Part shown: positions 11,833 to 23,976 of the stretch, one piece after another
How the letters are laid out: the number at the start of each line of letters is the position of its first letter
Position numbering within the stretch: the stretch's first letter is position 1
Assembly (NCBI GenBank): GCA_037042915.1
Contig: CM073202.1
Coordinates: forward strand, 3,410,001 to 3,474,000
Source of the DNA: Auricularia sp. M13
Taxonomy: Eukaryota; Basidiomycota; Agaricomycetes; Auriculariales; Auriculariaceae
Direction: 5' to 3'
DNA: 64,000 nt
Position numbers and translations under genes: made by a program
The notes under the pieces: model-generated
Database searches by the model: none
What the model was told of the DNA's origin: nothing
What the model saw: the letters and a program-made list of their open reading frames with translations, nothing else

Positions 11833-13339
11833 GGAACGGAAGCGGAGTTTGCTGGCCTTTCTCCGTCGTTTCTAGACTTTCATCATAGTTGTATATCGCG
11901 CTTGTCCCTTCCCTTGCACGTAGTACCAATATTCATACGCCTTGTAATAAAATGCATGCTGTCAGCCTCTGAGCATAGGACATTTTCTCCAAGCTTGCAC
12001 CGCTTCATGGCAGTTGAAAGAAGGATGCTATTCAGGGTACAGTCTCCACAGTAAGGATACATCAGGAAATGAACAAGAGGACAAGACCGCGATCTACATC
12101 GTTTGAAAGCGCGCACGACAGATACAGCAGGCCAGCCTTGGTTTAAAGGACGCGTCCAATTCACGTGTTGACTTGGATAAATCACCAGGAGGCCACACCG
12201 CTGACAAGGCGGAGGGGCGAGAAAAAAGACCGGCGCTTTCCCTTTATCTTATCAGGGACAGAGTGCGCTGCTCGGTAAAGATGGATTAATCACAGCGCGA
12301 AAGCAGCCAATGGAGAACGGATTGACGCCATAGCAAGGGCTCGCGTCCATCCACCAAGCACTGCAAAAGTCCATGACTGCAGGGCATTTAGACCCCTTTG
12401 ACATGGAAGCCTTGTAAATAAGTGTCCCATGCATACCCTGATTCGTTGTAAATTTTTGGACCCATTCAACCAGTGGAGCGCGAATAACGGTCGGACTCGG
12501 CATGCAGAAGAGCCTTCTGACTCTTTTGCATGCCGAGTGCGTTGTTTCGTGCGTCATGCGCTGAAAGGATAGCCCTGGCGGTGGACCGGTTATTTTTTAA
12601 CGAACGTCCTGCCCATCCACCTGACATATTGCCTGTCGAGCACTCGTCGCTTTTCTCTAAGACCGAGAGCTCGAAGTAGTGCACAGATTTCCAAATGTGC
12701 CATGCATCCTTCAAGGAGGCACGTTTTCCCTGTCCAGCTGACGACCACACAGTAAGTCAGCGGAGCGCGCCACTGACACTCAGACTCTCAGCCTTGAGTC
12801 GTCCGCCAGATAAGCACAGTCAGAAGTAATAGCGCCCGCGGCAGGCAAATAGGGTAAAACCCGCGAAGTGAAGATTCTAAGAATAGCCACTCGTTGGTCA
12901 CGGCGGTGCGAACGAGGAGGAGGAGAGGATGAGATCTATTTCAATCGGAGTTTGATAAACGTCGGATGCTTTCCGTCTTGTCCCTGAACCACAACTGCTC
13001 GGCGCTCTTGCTGGTCTCTTTGCGTGCGCTGTGGACTGATTCGTATCTTTTCGATTGCCTACCTCAATCGATTGGCACTTGTCTAGCCCCGGCTTTCGTG
13101 TTACCCTGAGTCTGGTTCCTGGACTCTCTAATACTGCTCGCTCCGATGATGCTATGATTTTACGACCCTCGGTTTGCATGCATCATCTTCACCCTGACAC
13201 TGGGTGCTAGCACAGGAGCGTCTCCAGGGCAGATGGTAATGTAAAATTAAACTGCCGCCAACTCTATTCTCGCCCCCGAGGAACATTCAGATACTACAAA
13301 TACGCGCCGAACATCGAAGAAGTACTGCTTTTCTTAGAT
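11833..13339. other. Intergenic region, no gene recognised
   Basis: No domain or credible exon chain was seen on either strand. The only clear structure is the near-perfect hairpin at 12495-12538. Confidence 0.4.
12495..12538. repeat. 18-bp inverted repeat (hairpin), 8-nt loop
   Basis: Left arm ACTCGGCATGCAGAAGAG (12495-12512) pairs with right arm CTCTTTTGCATGCCGAGT (12521-12538) with one mismatch. The loop is CCTTCTGA. Confidence 0.85.
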
Positions 13340-14206
13340 TCAGAGGACCATCACAGCGGCGCCGACGACTGCGAGCGCAACAGCACCCGCGGAGGCGGCG
13401 CGCTGGGAGAAGGCAGAGTTGTCAGGGGGCGCCGTGCCCGAAGGCGACGCGGCGCTGCCTGTGCCGGCTGGCGAGGCGCCAGCGCCGGTGCCGGCGCCGG
13501 CGGGCGACGAGCCGCTGCCGCCGTACGGTGCGGAACCGGACGGCGCAGCGCTCGCCGCTGAGTCGGCAACGAAGCCCGACGTGGCCGAGGCACCGACGCC
13601 CTGTTGAACAAGCGATGACGCCTATCCGCGCCTGTCAGCACCGGTCTTTAAGGTGCGCCGGGAACCCGTGGCGTACCTGCTTGACCAGTGGGACAGCTTG
13701 GGCAGCGGCGATGTACGTGTCGAGCTTGCCGGCTGGCGCGTTGATCGCGCCCGCCATGCCCGACTGGCAGTGGTTCCCTTGCTTGCAGTAGAACCAGATG
13801 GCTGCGGACATTACGGGATCAGCTCTTCGTCTCACGGAAATCGTATCGTGGGATGGTCTCACGCTTCGTGTCGTCGTCGATGGTCAGGGACCAAGTCTGC
13901 GGCCCGCCCAGGGCGGTGATGTTGGCGAAGCCCGAATCGAATCCGCCCTGGAGTTCCACGCACGGCGCGTCGACGGACGACTGGCTGACGCTGTGGGCGC
14001 CTGCGCTGAAGTGGAAGACGACCACATCGCCTTTTGCGGCGCTGAAGTTGTTCGGCGTGTAGACGAGCTGGCCGTCCGCGCCGACAGTCACCTGAAGCGA
14101 GAGATGTCCATCATCAGCGCTCCATACACCATCTTATGCAAGGTCCTACATCGATGTTTGCGGCCGATGCCGCTGCTGCGAGGCCAAGGACGACGAGGGA
14201 CAACAT
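13340..14206 (-). CDS. Secreted GPI-anchored cupredoxin (extracellular serine-rich type)
   Basis: Four exons: complement(join(13340..13600,13677..13801,13863..14091,14150..14206)), 223 aa. A signal peptide (MLSLVVLGLAAAASA) precedes one cupredoxin domain of about 110 residues: VGADGQLVYTPNNFSAAKGD at the start, FHFSAGAHSVSQS, then WFYCKQGNHCQSGM. H52, C101, H106 and M111 fit a type-1 copper site, although spacing alone cannot prove copper binding. A Ser/Gly/Ala/Pro-rich stalk follows, then a hydrophobic C terminus (GAVALAVVGAAVMVL) typical of a GPI signal. Such proteins sit on the cell surface or wall of mushrooms; the physiological substrate is unknown. Introns are 58, 61 and 76 nt and all phases close. 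Confidence 0.9.
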
Positions 14207-14290
14207 GTTCGGTGCGGGAGGGAAAGTTAGGGTGGGCGTGGAACGGGAAGCGAAACTGAGCTGGGTGGCCATAGCGAAAATGCCTCTGAA

Positions 14291-14296
14291 TTTATA
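14291..14296 (-). promoter_or_regulatory. TATA box of the cupredoxin gene
   Basis: TATAAA on the minus strand (context ACTTATAAATTC), about 85-90 bp upstream of the ATG at 14206. Confidence 0.5.
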
Positions 14297-15480
14297 AGTC
14301 ATTCAGTGAGCGGTGCAGCCGTTTGAGCATTGAGTGATCGACAAGCTTCATCACATTGAAATGGCGCAGCCACACACATCGCCCTCGGGTGCCGCGGGGG
14401 ACGTGTTGTCTCGTACCTCTCAAACCAGGCCGATCACGGTCTTTGAGCCCCGTGTCATCTCAGTCGTAATGAAATTTCCTGTTCTTCCAGTGCATCGTGA
14501 ACCGGGGTGCTTACTAGACCACATTTTCATTCAGCGGCAGCCGTAATTATCCTCGCAAAAATGCCTCAGACCTGACGTTGACAAATAAGCTATGTCCTCG
14601 ACGTGTGATGAGCGCCGCAATGGCAGGGTCAGAGAGGGGAATAGAAGATCTGGTAGGGGTCACGGCGTCAAAATAGAGCAGATCCGGTGCGCCCGTGTCC
14701 CCATGTCTCGAAAGTTCAGCTGAGCCAAGAGTTGGGGTTTTTGAGAACGCATATAGAATAGTTCATTGCATCTCCATAGTCAAAAATCTGAACACCGAGC
14801 CCGTGGGCGTAGCACTTAGCAAGCAAGTGGGCCGCTGGCAGGTTGAGCCACCATTGACGTGCATGAGCAGCGTGATCCAAAGCCACTATCTTGGGCCGCA
14901 TATACGCATCAGAGGAGCGCGAGGTCCGCTGCGCATGTTGCCCGTCAGGTGTTTGTCGACTGTTTCAACCCTTCCGGAAGGCGATCCCGCTCGCGTTCCT
15001 CAGCATCGCATTCCACGCAGCCTATCACCGCGAAGCCCATCAGACCCTGGTGCAAGCTAACTATAGCTGCGCGCCGTGCTTGGAGTTCCCGCGTGTGCAC
15101 TCAGCGTACAGCGTTCTATCCGTGGCAGCGTTGATATTACGCCGGGGGCCGGCGAGCACGGGCCCGCAAAGTCCTACTGCTGGGAGTAGCGAGTAAATAC
15201 TAAGTAATGGCAATACCAAGCAGTGAGAGTGCGGGGATTCGCAGTTGCTGTGTACGGGCAATCGACAAAGCTCCTGCCGAAGGATAGTCAATGGGGTTGT
15301 GTTGCGAGCGTTTGCCTGCCGAATTACGCATTCATTATCAACCCTCGCAGAGTCCACGCGCAGTCCTCTGGTCATCGATACAGCCGGTTGGCTAACGGTA
15401 TATTTGTGTGAAACTTGGCTGACAAAGTACTTGAGTACGGGAACGATCTGACATCTATTTGTTTCAGCAAGCATCGGTGT
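14297..15480. other. Intergenic region, no gene recognised
   Basis: Short frames occur on both strands (for example minus 14716-14901) but have no family signature, splice partner or start context that would justify a call. Confidence 0.4.
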
Positions 15481-16767
15481 TCAGTGCGCCTTTGTCGGAT
15501 CCGCGGGCACGAATACGAAGAATTGATGGTTTCCAGAGTCAGGCGCGTCGAGTATGACCTTTCCGGCTGCATTGACAGCAATGACGTTTGGGCTGGCGGT
15601 GTCGAAGTAGCTCAACCTGAGAAATACAACTATTGATAAGCTGCCAGCCACTGCAAGGATCAGACAGGTACTAATTCGCACTTACCTATCGGCGCCGCCA
15701 CCAACAGTAAACTGCCATGTCCAGGGAATGGCAGGTTTAGTCGCGGAGAACGTTCCGAGGGTGCCGTTCGAGATCGAGATGTAGCCGCCGGTTTTCACGT
15801 TCGCGATATTGCCTTCTTGGCTTTCGAGCGCAGTTCCGGATACACTCCACTGCAATGTCGCGCTCTCGGATTATAAACCTTCAAGCAAATAGCGTAGCAG
15901 CACGCACATATTGCAATGCATTCTGCGCGTCCAAAGCAGTCGCAGTTATTTGACCAGGCAGCGCCCCTGGGATACCATGCATGAGCAAACATCTGACGTG
16001 GATAGGAGGCTGCAGCCCGGTACAGTACCTGAACCCGTCAAATATTTATTCGTCGCCGAGTTCCAGATGCGATATACAGCAGGCAAAGGCCGCATGCCGC
16101 CGAAGTTCCATTCCTGGGTCGAATCGGTGCTGTAACCAGCGCGAAATCAGCATTGGCTGAATAATAGTGTCGCCACACCAAAGGTAAGAGGCTCACCCCC
16201 GGGGCAGAAGAAGCATCTGCGCATCCAAAGTCAGTATCTCCGATCTGCAGTGCAAGTGCAGTGCCCGAGAAGACTCACAGTCGAACTGACGGGACTGGCG
16301 ACTGCGAAGCCGTCGACTTCGATCAACCCAGAGCCTTGCGCTATAGTCCAAACGAAGGGCGCGTCTCGGGGCACGACGATACTGCCGATAGCGGGCTTCC
16401 CGTCAATTGACATGTACTGCAGGGACTGCGCGTTCTGGAACGTGTATGACGTGTTCTGCGCGGTGGAAGCGACTTGCGTGATAAACCACTGCAACACTAG
16501 TTAGCCGCTACATATGAGTTTCAGATCCGAAGCTAACCGTGACGCCCGCGTCGTCCTGGAGGCGACCCGAGGCCGTATGGATAGAGGAACCTGCAATGCA
16601 GCAATTGGTGATGATATGCGGCGTCAATGAACCATTCAGCGCGCACCGGACTGCCCGACCAGAAGTTCAAAGAACTCTCTGTTTTCGATTGTGTATAGCC
16701 CGGTAGCCAACTGGCTGACGACGAGGCCGAAGAGCGCACAAAGTGTGAAGAGGATCGAGGCAAGCAT
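15481..16767 (-). CDS. Secreted beta-trefoil (ricin-B/I66-like) protein, paralogue 1
   Basis: Eight exons: complement(join(15481..15616,15686..15849,15908..15966,16029..16129,16197..16216,16279..16488,16538..16590,16647..16767)), 287 aa. It has a signal peptide (MLASILFTLCALFGLVVS), then GLYTIEN, LQYMSIDGKP, VYRIWNSATNKYLTGSG and GGYISISNGTLGTF segments, which look like repeated trefoil strands (Y-x-I-x-N...L/Y). The fold assignment rests on this repeat pattern only; carbohydrate binding or protease inhibition are both possible and neither is shown. Exon 5 of the genomic order (16197..16216) is a 20-nt micro-exon. Every intron is 49-69 nt and the chain closes in frame. The paralogue at 18156-19452 has the same exon plan. 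Confidence 0.8.
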
Positions 16768-16811
16768 GGGGAGCAGCTCGATGATGCTGAATGACCACAG
16801 GCAAGAGTATC

Positions 16812-16818
16812 TTTTATA
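16812..16818 (-). promoter_or_regulatory. TATA box of beta-trefoil paralogue 1
   Basis: TATAAAA on the minus strand, about 45-50 bp upstream of the ATG at 16767, the same spacing as in paralogue 2. Confidence 0.55.
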
Positions 16819-16829
16819 GTAGCATGTTG

Positions 16830-17800
16830 GAGGGCTGATCTCCGAGTGCCCTGGAGAACACGCTGCTCAGCTGCCATAAAATAGGCAGCAAGCGCTGTGT
16901 TGACTATCGCGAGGTGCAATAGGAACCACGGGCGCCAGAGAGATCTCCATCGCCTAGCCGCCGTCGCGCGCCATGTGGGCAGCATGGACTAGCGCATTAT
17001 AATTGGGATAATGCCGGTATGGGGTGCACAGGGGTCCCACTCGCAGTTCCATTGGCAGGTTTCATGCAGCATCAGCGATAGAAATAAACATGCTTTGTTT
17101 CCAGTCTGAGACAGCAGTGAGAGACAAAGTAGGTGTATGAAGCCCAAACGGCAGGAAAAAATGTAGCAAGACCACAAAGTCTGATACTGCACGCAGATCC
17201 GGACCCGCGCTTCAGGATCCAGTTGTACACTCGATACGGGATCGACGGAGCCGACGTCAGAAGTGGGCGCACTGCGCATAGTGAGCGTCGAGCAAACGAG
17301 TGTCTGAAGGAAATTGCTGAAGCTGCAGCCAGGATGCATCGAGGGGCTGGTTGTGAGTGGCAGCCCTGTCAGAAAGAACGCCGTGCTTGAACGGCTGCAG
17401 CACTGTAGTACCAGGGAGCGCCATTCAACCCAATAGATGCGAGGATAGTTGTCGCGCTTAGTAGTAGCCAGTGACAGAGAGCGACGGCGCCAGGCGCATA
17501 GCACAGTGCTCAAGCGGAAAGCGCGCGACGAGCAAAGCAGTCAAAGTACTGGCGATGTCATCTGTCGGCAGGTAGCGCCGCCCCAAGCAGGCCGTGAGCT
17601 CCGGTATAGAAATAGCACTTTCTGAAAATGTACCGCGGTCATTGGGCGAGAAGAGTATGAGCTGAAGAGCAACGGGCACGGTTTTGACTCCGACCACGGG
17701 CGCTGAACCCGGTGCGGCGGTGCATGGGCGCCTAATGTTCCCTCCTCGAGCATACCCGTTCGCATGGGTACAGCAGCTCTCTGCACCGCTCATACGGAGT
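16830..17800 (-). other. Possible multi-exon membrane protein gene or relic
   Basis: Several minus-strand segments look coding, in different frames: an open segment at 17458-17793, a segment near 17400 with GLNGAPWYYSAAAVQ, one near 17330 with NQPLDASWLQLQQ, one at 17072-17272 with a hydrophobic stretch (LATFFPAVWASYTYF), and one near 16900-16985 with a transmembrane-like run (WFLLHLAIVNTALAAYF). I could not join them with convincing splice sites. It could be an uncharacterised membrane protein or a decayed one, lying between the two beta-trefoil genes. Confidence 0.25.
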
Positions 17801-18155
17801 GTTTTTTATTATCATTATCTCTCTCATAGTCATATATATCCTCAAAAAAAAAAAAGCGCACCCCAGTCAGACGATGGTGCTCATCTTTCCGATGCGTCCG
17901 TCGCTCTCGAGGCGTGCACCCTGGCCTGCACAGAGTTTGATACCGCGAGATCTTTAACGTGCGCAGGTTGACCTTGTATAACTCTCGCCGCCAGGTGGTG
18001 CGGCTCTTTCGCCTTTGTCGCCATTCATATTCCTGCAGTCCCTCAGTGTGCATTACTGCATCCTCTCTCTTCCTGCCGTATCATCACCTGAAACCCTGAC
18101 AAAGCTGTGAACATGGTGCATGTTATTCAGATTCAGTACAATGTAATACAAGTGC

Positions 18156-19452
18156 TCAGAGAGCGTTGGATGGATCCGCGGGCACGAACACGAAGACCTG
18201 CGGGTTCCCAGAATCCGCCACGTCCAGGATGACCTGATCGTTCGCGTCGAGAGCGATGACGTTCGGGGTGGGCGCGCCGAAATAGCTCAACCTGCGCAGT
18301 TGCCGAGGTCAGTGTGCGCGTCTTATGCTCCGAGTCCGCCGAGTCATTACCTATCGCCTCCGCCGACAACAGTGAACTGCCACGCCTCCGGTGTAGGAGG
18401 TTTGGTAGTGGAGAACGTTCCGAGCGTGCCGTTAGAAATTGTGATGTAGCCGCCCGTCGCGACGTTCGCGAGGGTGCCTTCTAAGCTGTCCGAGGCCGTG
18501 CCGGACACGGTCCACTGTGCGTGTTCCTTGAGAGTCAGACTCTGCTGTTTTCTTTTGATGAGAGAGCAAGGGTACGTACGTATTGCAGGGCATTCTGCAC
18601 GTCCGAAGCGGTCGCAGTGAGTTGACCAGGCAGCGTCGCTGGGTGGACACAAAATGATCAATTTTGGAGCCCGAGGCGACAGGGAGCAAGGAAGATGAGG
18701 TTGCATACCTGAGCCCGTCAGATAGGTATCCGTAGCGGTGTTCCAGATGCGATAGATAGCAGGGAACGGCTGCACGCCTCCAAAGATCCACTGCAAGCTG
18801 GGATCCGAGCTACAACCATCGAGCCACGTCAGCATTCCTGGCCGGGGCGTCCAGCGAGACTCACCCTCGCGGCGCGAGGAACAGCTAAATCTCAGTCAAT
18901 ATCACACAGAAGATAGGCGAGAAGATACCCGAATACTTACGGCGGCGCCGGGTTGCGTAGAGATGGCGAATCCGTCGACGGAGATGAAGCCCGTGCCGGG
19001 CTCCAGCGTCCACGCGAACGGCGTGTCCGCCGGAACGACGGCGCTGCCGTTCGCCGGGGTCCCGCTGATCGACATGTACTGCAGCGATTTGGCGTTTTGG
19101 ATCGTGTAGGCGGGTTGGTTGGCGGACGGCGCGGGAGCGATGTACCACTGACAATTTCAGTGAGTCCAGTTGGTTTCGGCCCGGATGAAGTCCGGATACT
19201 AGTAGGTGGAGGGGAAGCATACCGTAACGCCTGCGTCGTTCTGCACTGAGCCTCCGGTGGTGCCGATGGAGGAACCTGCAATAGTGTATCATACAGTTGG
19301 TGAGCTCCTGCGCAGCGACGGCTGCACGCACCAGACTGCGCGATAATGAGCCCGAAGAACTCTCTATTGCTGATACGGTAGAGGCCCGTGTCAACCTGCC
19401 CGGCGACGAGGCTTGCGACAGCGCAGACGGCGAGGAGGATCGAGGAAAGCAT
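18156..19452 (-). CDS. Secreted beta-trefoil (ricin-B/I66-like) protein, paralogue 2
   Basis: Eight exons: complement(join(18156..18291,18351..18514,18580..18638,18709..18809,18865..18884,18941..19147,19223..19275,19332..19452)), 286 aa. It is clearly homologous to the gene at 15481-16767 along its full length, with the same exon order, intron phases and nearly identical exon sizes, so the pair arose by tandem duplication. It has a signal peptide (MLSSILLAVCAVASLVAG) and the segments GLYRISNREFF, LQYMSISGTP, IYRIWNTATDTYLTGSG and GGYITISNGTLGTF. The micro-exon is 18865..18884 (20 nt). As for its sister, a trefoil-type sugar-binding or inhibitor fold is suggested by the repeat pattern; the biological target is unknown. 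Confidence 0.82.
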
Positions 19453-19500
19453 GACTTTGACTCTGGTGCGGCGATTCGTGTCAGTCAAACGTAGGCCTCC

Positions 19501-19507
19501 TTTTATA
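19501..19507 (-). promoter_or_regulatory. TATA box of beta-trefoil paralogue 2
   Basis: TATAAAA on the minus strand (context GGTATAAAAGGAGG), about 50 bp upstream of the ATG at 19452. Confidence 0.6.
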
Positions 19508-21019
19508 CCAGCCCACATGGTCGAGCGCTGGCAGTGGAAGTTGGTCATCAATAGTAAGCAAGCGCCGCGCCTGTTCTGTATTCATTGTCCCTCAGGCTGT
19601 GGTTCCGCATGATCGTTGGCACAAACAAGCAGCGTCGACATCCGAGTCGTGAATCCGTCGGCGGCTGGGAATTCCGAAAGGTCGATGATTCACATGCAGC
19701 CTGAGAGCCAGAGTAGCCTTTACCTGCAAGAAAGCAACGTATTGCGCTGCAGGAGATGGCGTAGTACCGCAGGGGCAAGACCTAAGCGCTGCGTCTGGAT
19801 GTACCATGCGTGTTTGTGTGCACAGCGAGCGCTTGTCGATGTCGAGAATCACGCTGCGATGAGGTCCAGGACCAGCCTGGCGCCAGCGCATTTGATCCGA
19901 ATTCCGCGGTAGCAGCAGCAGCCCGTTCAGCGATGTCGACCGTGCGGATTCCATCAGTCAGTCATTGTCAAAGTAGGCGTAGGTGGGCTGAGCGTGAAGA
20001 AAACGCGCCTATGGGAGGTGCAGTAACTGAAGCATTGAGCAGCGACAATGTGGGCTCGTCCAGGATTTCATTCAGGAAGATCAAGACTGCAACTTGAGGT
20101 AGAGAGCTTAGCGCGCCTGGACGACAGACAAGCGCAGGACGGGCAGCCTGAGAGAATGAACGCAAGGGGGGGCCGGAAGCAAAATGACGGCATGGGGTCG
20201 GTAACCTCTGCAAGCTGCAGAGGCTGAGGGTATCCATCCTATATCCGCGGATATGCTTCCGCAGACCGCGGATATACTTCCGCGTGTTCCGCTTTTGATA
20301 GATCCGATCAGTGCTGTCGGAGCGAGCAAGTGTTATTGTCAAGTTACTGCTTGGTTGCTGCACATTTGCTGCACACAGAGAGAGCCTCAAAACTTCATGA
20401 AGTCTTGGATTACAACTCTCAGTCAATATCAGCATGCAAACATGTAGTCCACTGGGTCTCCAACGCACCGGACCGGCCTCCGGCTCCGCCGGAGCCTGGG
20501 ATCAGCAACCTCTGCAGCGCAAGCTCGGAGGACCCATCCATAGTAACGTGATGTACCGGATTTTGCCGGCTGCCCCCCCTTGAATGAACGGCGCCCCTAG
20601 CTTGCCGGGATATCTGGCGCAGTGGGTTGTATGGGCGGACGAGGTAAGACTAAGAGGCAGATTTGTGCAAAATTGATAGTCCGGCGTTCCGGCTTCTCCT
20701 CAAAGTTCCGATTCGTGCATGCGTCTGAACTCTGATCTGAGTTTGGTCCTACGGTGGTACAGCAGCTCTTCTTTTTCTTGGCCGCATCAAACGCGACAAG
20801 GGTCGTCCCGAGTCGTATTGCTGTGCTTAGCTCAGAGCTGTCCAAGTCTGCTATCTTCCTTTCTCAAGGGGACGGTAAAACCCAACATGCTATTAGGAGA
20901 AATCAAAGCGCATCCAAGGGATACAGTGGTTCGTAGGATGGGTTACATCGGAAAGAAAGAGTCCGGGGTATCCGTCGTGCGGGTTCGTGAGCTATTCCTC
21001 CATCCACCAAGCATGTCTA
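19508..21019. other. Intergenic region, no gene recognised
   Basis: No supported coding region was found. A short tandem duplication occurs at about 20242-20286, and a small GC-rich palindrome (CTCCGGCTCCGCCGGAG) near 20477. Confidence 0.4.
20242..20286. repeat. Two-copy tandem repeat around CCGCGGATAT
   Basis: CCGCGGATATGCTTCCGCAGA is followed directly by CCGCGGATATACTTCCGCGT, a 21-bp unit in two copies. Confidence 0.7.
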
Positions 21020-21873
21020 CTACGTCGCGGTCGAAGTAGACGGCTGAGCAGCAGCCGAAGTAGAGGGATCCAGGGCCTTGCGCTTCCACAGCGAGCCAAT
21101 AGACTTGACGGTGCCGGTCTTCTTGCCGTCGACGTGCTCGCCGCTCTCGAGGCCGGCGCCGGGCTTGACGACCGCCGGGTCCTCGACGCGCGCGGCCTTG
21201 GCCTTGATGAACTCCGCGCCGCGGATGCGCAGGAACTCGTCGAGCAGCCACGCGTTGCGCGAGTTCGCCTTGAACGCGGCGAGCACGACGTCGCCCGCGA
21301 TCGGGATGAAGCCCACGCCCGCGCTGATCGCGTTGTTCACTAGCATCCGCCGGAGCAGCCACGCGGGGATCCTAGGGGGCGAGGGAGATGCGCGTCAGAC
21401 AGAGGCGCGTCATCAAGGGGAGGGGCGTACTCGGCCTGTTTCGCCTTGCGCACGACGAGGTAGTAGTTGAGTGCTGCGTCGGTGATGTCACCGACGACGG
21501 GGATAAAGCCTTTATGTCCACAATCACGTTCAGCGCGAGCGAGCGAGCAGGACGCGGCAAGGAGGACGCACCGATGATGAAGGTCCAGCCGAAGCGCAGG
21601 CCGCACAGCGAAAAGCCCTTGTCGAGGTAGTGCGCGCGCTTCTTGACGCTCTTCAGGATCTTCTCGTCGCGCTTGGACAGGCCCGGCGGCACCTCGCGCT
21701 GCATCCAGCATTAATTAAGTCCATCCGTCGCAGGATACGAGCAAGCGGACCTTGCGGCGCTTGGTCTGGCCGCGGGCGTTGGTGTAGGTCTCGTAGAGCG
21801 GGTCCTGCGGCTCGTAGTTGGCCAGGTGCTGCGAGAAGATGTGCTTCCCGTATTTCGTTGCGATCATGTTCAT
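21020..21873 (-). CDS. DUF4112 family membrane-associated protein
   Basis: Four exons: complement(join(21020..21371,21431..21509,21572..21698,21751..21873)), 226 aa. DUF4112 proteins are small and conserved in fungi and bacteria; their function is unknown. Visible family features: RALPPGLSKRD-like linker (here REVPPGLSKRDEKIL), then KRAHYLDKGFSLCGLRFGW, a glycine-rich hydrophobic hairpin (FIPVVGDITDAALNYYLV), LLRRMLVNNAISAGVGFIP, a second glycine-rich hairpin (IAGDVVLAAFKANSRNA), and a Lys/Ala/Ser-rich tail. The start could be ATG 21873 or 21867. Introns are 52, 62 and 59 nt; all phases close. Confidence 0.9.
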
Positions 21874-22649
21874 TCTGGGTCTCGGTGTAGAGGTGGAAAG
21901 GGAGCGGAAGCGCAGGCTCTTGTACGTTCGCGGTCGATGACGCAAGGAGCAAATTTAGAACGCGCTCGGTCGGACTTTGAAACAGGCTGTGCGGGTTTCC
22001 TCCGGACCTCGTCCTCGCCCGGCGACCCTTGCCCTCGATGGGATGCATCTTTGTGCACTGGACCCCGCGCGCAGGAACACTTGGATGGGCTCTAGGGGTG
22101 TGCCTGGGGAAATCTGATGTCTAATCTGGCTCCGGGCTTATCCTTCAGACTCTCGCGGGACCAATCCTCCCTGCGTCGCGCGCGCGAACAAGCTGATCAG
22201 AGACTGATACCAGTTGCCCAGAAACCCTCGAAAGGCGCTTTTTGCAGGCTTGCTCGGCGTGTTAACACCCATATGGCAGCGATTTTCTCGCAATGCCGAG
22301 GCAGACACGTGTGCCTCATACATCCCTTCGGCGCTATACTGTACTCCTCCTTGCTCCGCAAATGCGACGGGCGTTCGACTCGAATTCGTGCTGTCCGTGT
22401 GCGTGTGCGCTGCCGTTCCCGAAGCCGCAGCCATTCCGCGCAGAATGTTATCTCGAACTCGTCAGGCGCATCCATCGTTTCGCGCGGTGGAGGCACTCTA
22501 CCTTAGCACTGCAATGTCTCACTGCTCTTTGTGCAAGTGCTGCTCTACGCGACCATCCATCTCTCGATCATGCAACGGAATACTAGGAGCAACAACAGTA
22601 CTCTGATTTTCTGTCTGCCGGAAATCGCTTCGTTCCCGCTGCCGGCAGG

Positions 22650-22719
22650 CAAACAAATTGCTGGCACCCCAGGGCCGCATGAGAAATCATTCTGGGCAGT
22701 GGTGATGAGAAGAAATGTT
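22650..22719 (+). repeat. Dispersed ~70 bp repeat, copy 1
   Basis: CAAACAAATTGCTGGCACC, a short gap, then AGGGCCGCATGAGAAATCAT, then TCTGGGCAGTGGTGATGAGA. It matches the copy at 23977 almost base for base apart from a ~14 bp length difference. Confidence 0.85.
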
Positions 22720-23976
22720 CCTGTGTACTTCGGAACGGGCCGGCGGCGTTCCCACGTCCAGTTACCTGGCCCAGGATTGCGAATACCGTAGGTCAACGTT
22801 CGCTGTGCCGGTCCGAATTAAACCAGCCCGAACCGACGCAGACCTCTCATCAGATTCAGTGCTCAACGCCCAACCCTCCGAGCACTCTTCCGTCCACTAG
22901 TCCTGTATTGCACAGCGCAGGACCTATTGGCAATTCAACGGACGCTCTGCTCAGTCACATACTGTAGTTTCGCTGGCAACATTCCGTTAACAAGTTCTGG
23001 ATGCGGCCCCGTCCAGGAGGAGGAGATCTAGGACGCGCAGAATGAGAATGTGCCATCGCGACAACATGGCGCACCTCCGAGGCAAAGTATCAAGGACTCT
23101 GAGACGGGAAATAACGGGGGTCCTTAGGTGCGTCGACCGTCCAGCCCCGCGGCACACCGTACTTACTTCCTTGAGTTGGGGCGTTCATGCTTGCGAGGCT
23201 CTGACTTCTTCGGCGGCGTAAAGATCCCAGCGGTGGCGGACGACGTGCATGATGGTTCACTATCCCATCAAGTTGGTATGTTACTCTCTTAACGTCATTT
23301 GAGTCCTCATGATTTCCACTCATTACTGGCTCTTCCTAGATTACCATCATCATTTCGTTCCGTCTCACGTCAGGCCGCTGCAGATCGCACCAATACCTTC
23401 GGTATGTACGCTGCTACTGTTCATTTCATGTTCTTGTCTAATTCTTCGTAGTCTCCCGCGTCACTCAGCGTTTAGCCGCCCACCGATGGATTCAGTCGGC
23501 ACGTCTCGCTGGCAATCGCTTGTACACCGTCGCGTTATTGATTTTCCCTCGGCAGCCGCTCAACATTGCGGTATACTAAGAAGATTCTGCATGGCCATGG
23601 TTTGCCGATCTTTATACGCTGCGCGCACCGTGTATCATATGACGTCGCCCATGTTGGTGCTGTCTTGCCTACTTGGTTTGTGTGAATATATCAGTTTTCT
23701 TCACGCATTCGCTTTGTCGAGATCAGCCAAAGAACTGCAACCTATGAGACCACAAGAGCAGCTGCGGCTTCCAGCCTGAGCTGAGCTCAATTTGAGGACC
23801 GCCCAGTGCAGAAGCAAGAGTTATGGTGCAGTATAATGCAGACATACGAAGGCATGGTGCGCTAATGGCCGCACCAGACCGGTGGCTGGTCGCTCCAAAC
23901 GGGGGACATAGAACTTGGGCGCGCCCCGCTCTGGTGCGTCGAGCGCGGTCATGCGCGGAGTGACGTTTTCCTGATG

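Noticed and set aside
10330-12054. Long open frames (up to 350 codons) on the + strand and in other minus frames over the RING ligase gene
   Set aside because: Arg/Ala/Pro-rich composition from extreme GC content; the PA, TM and RING signals and clean introns all fit one minus-strand gene only.
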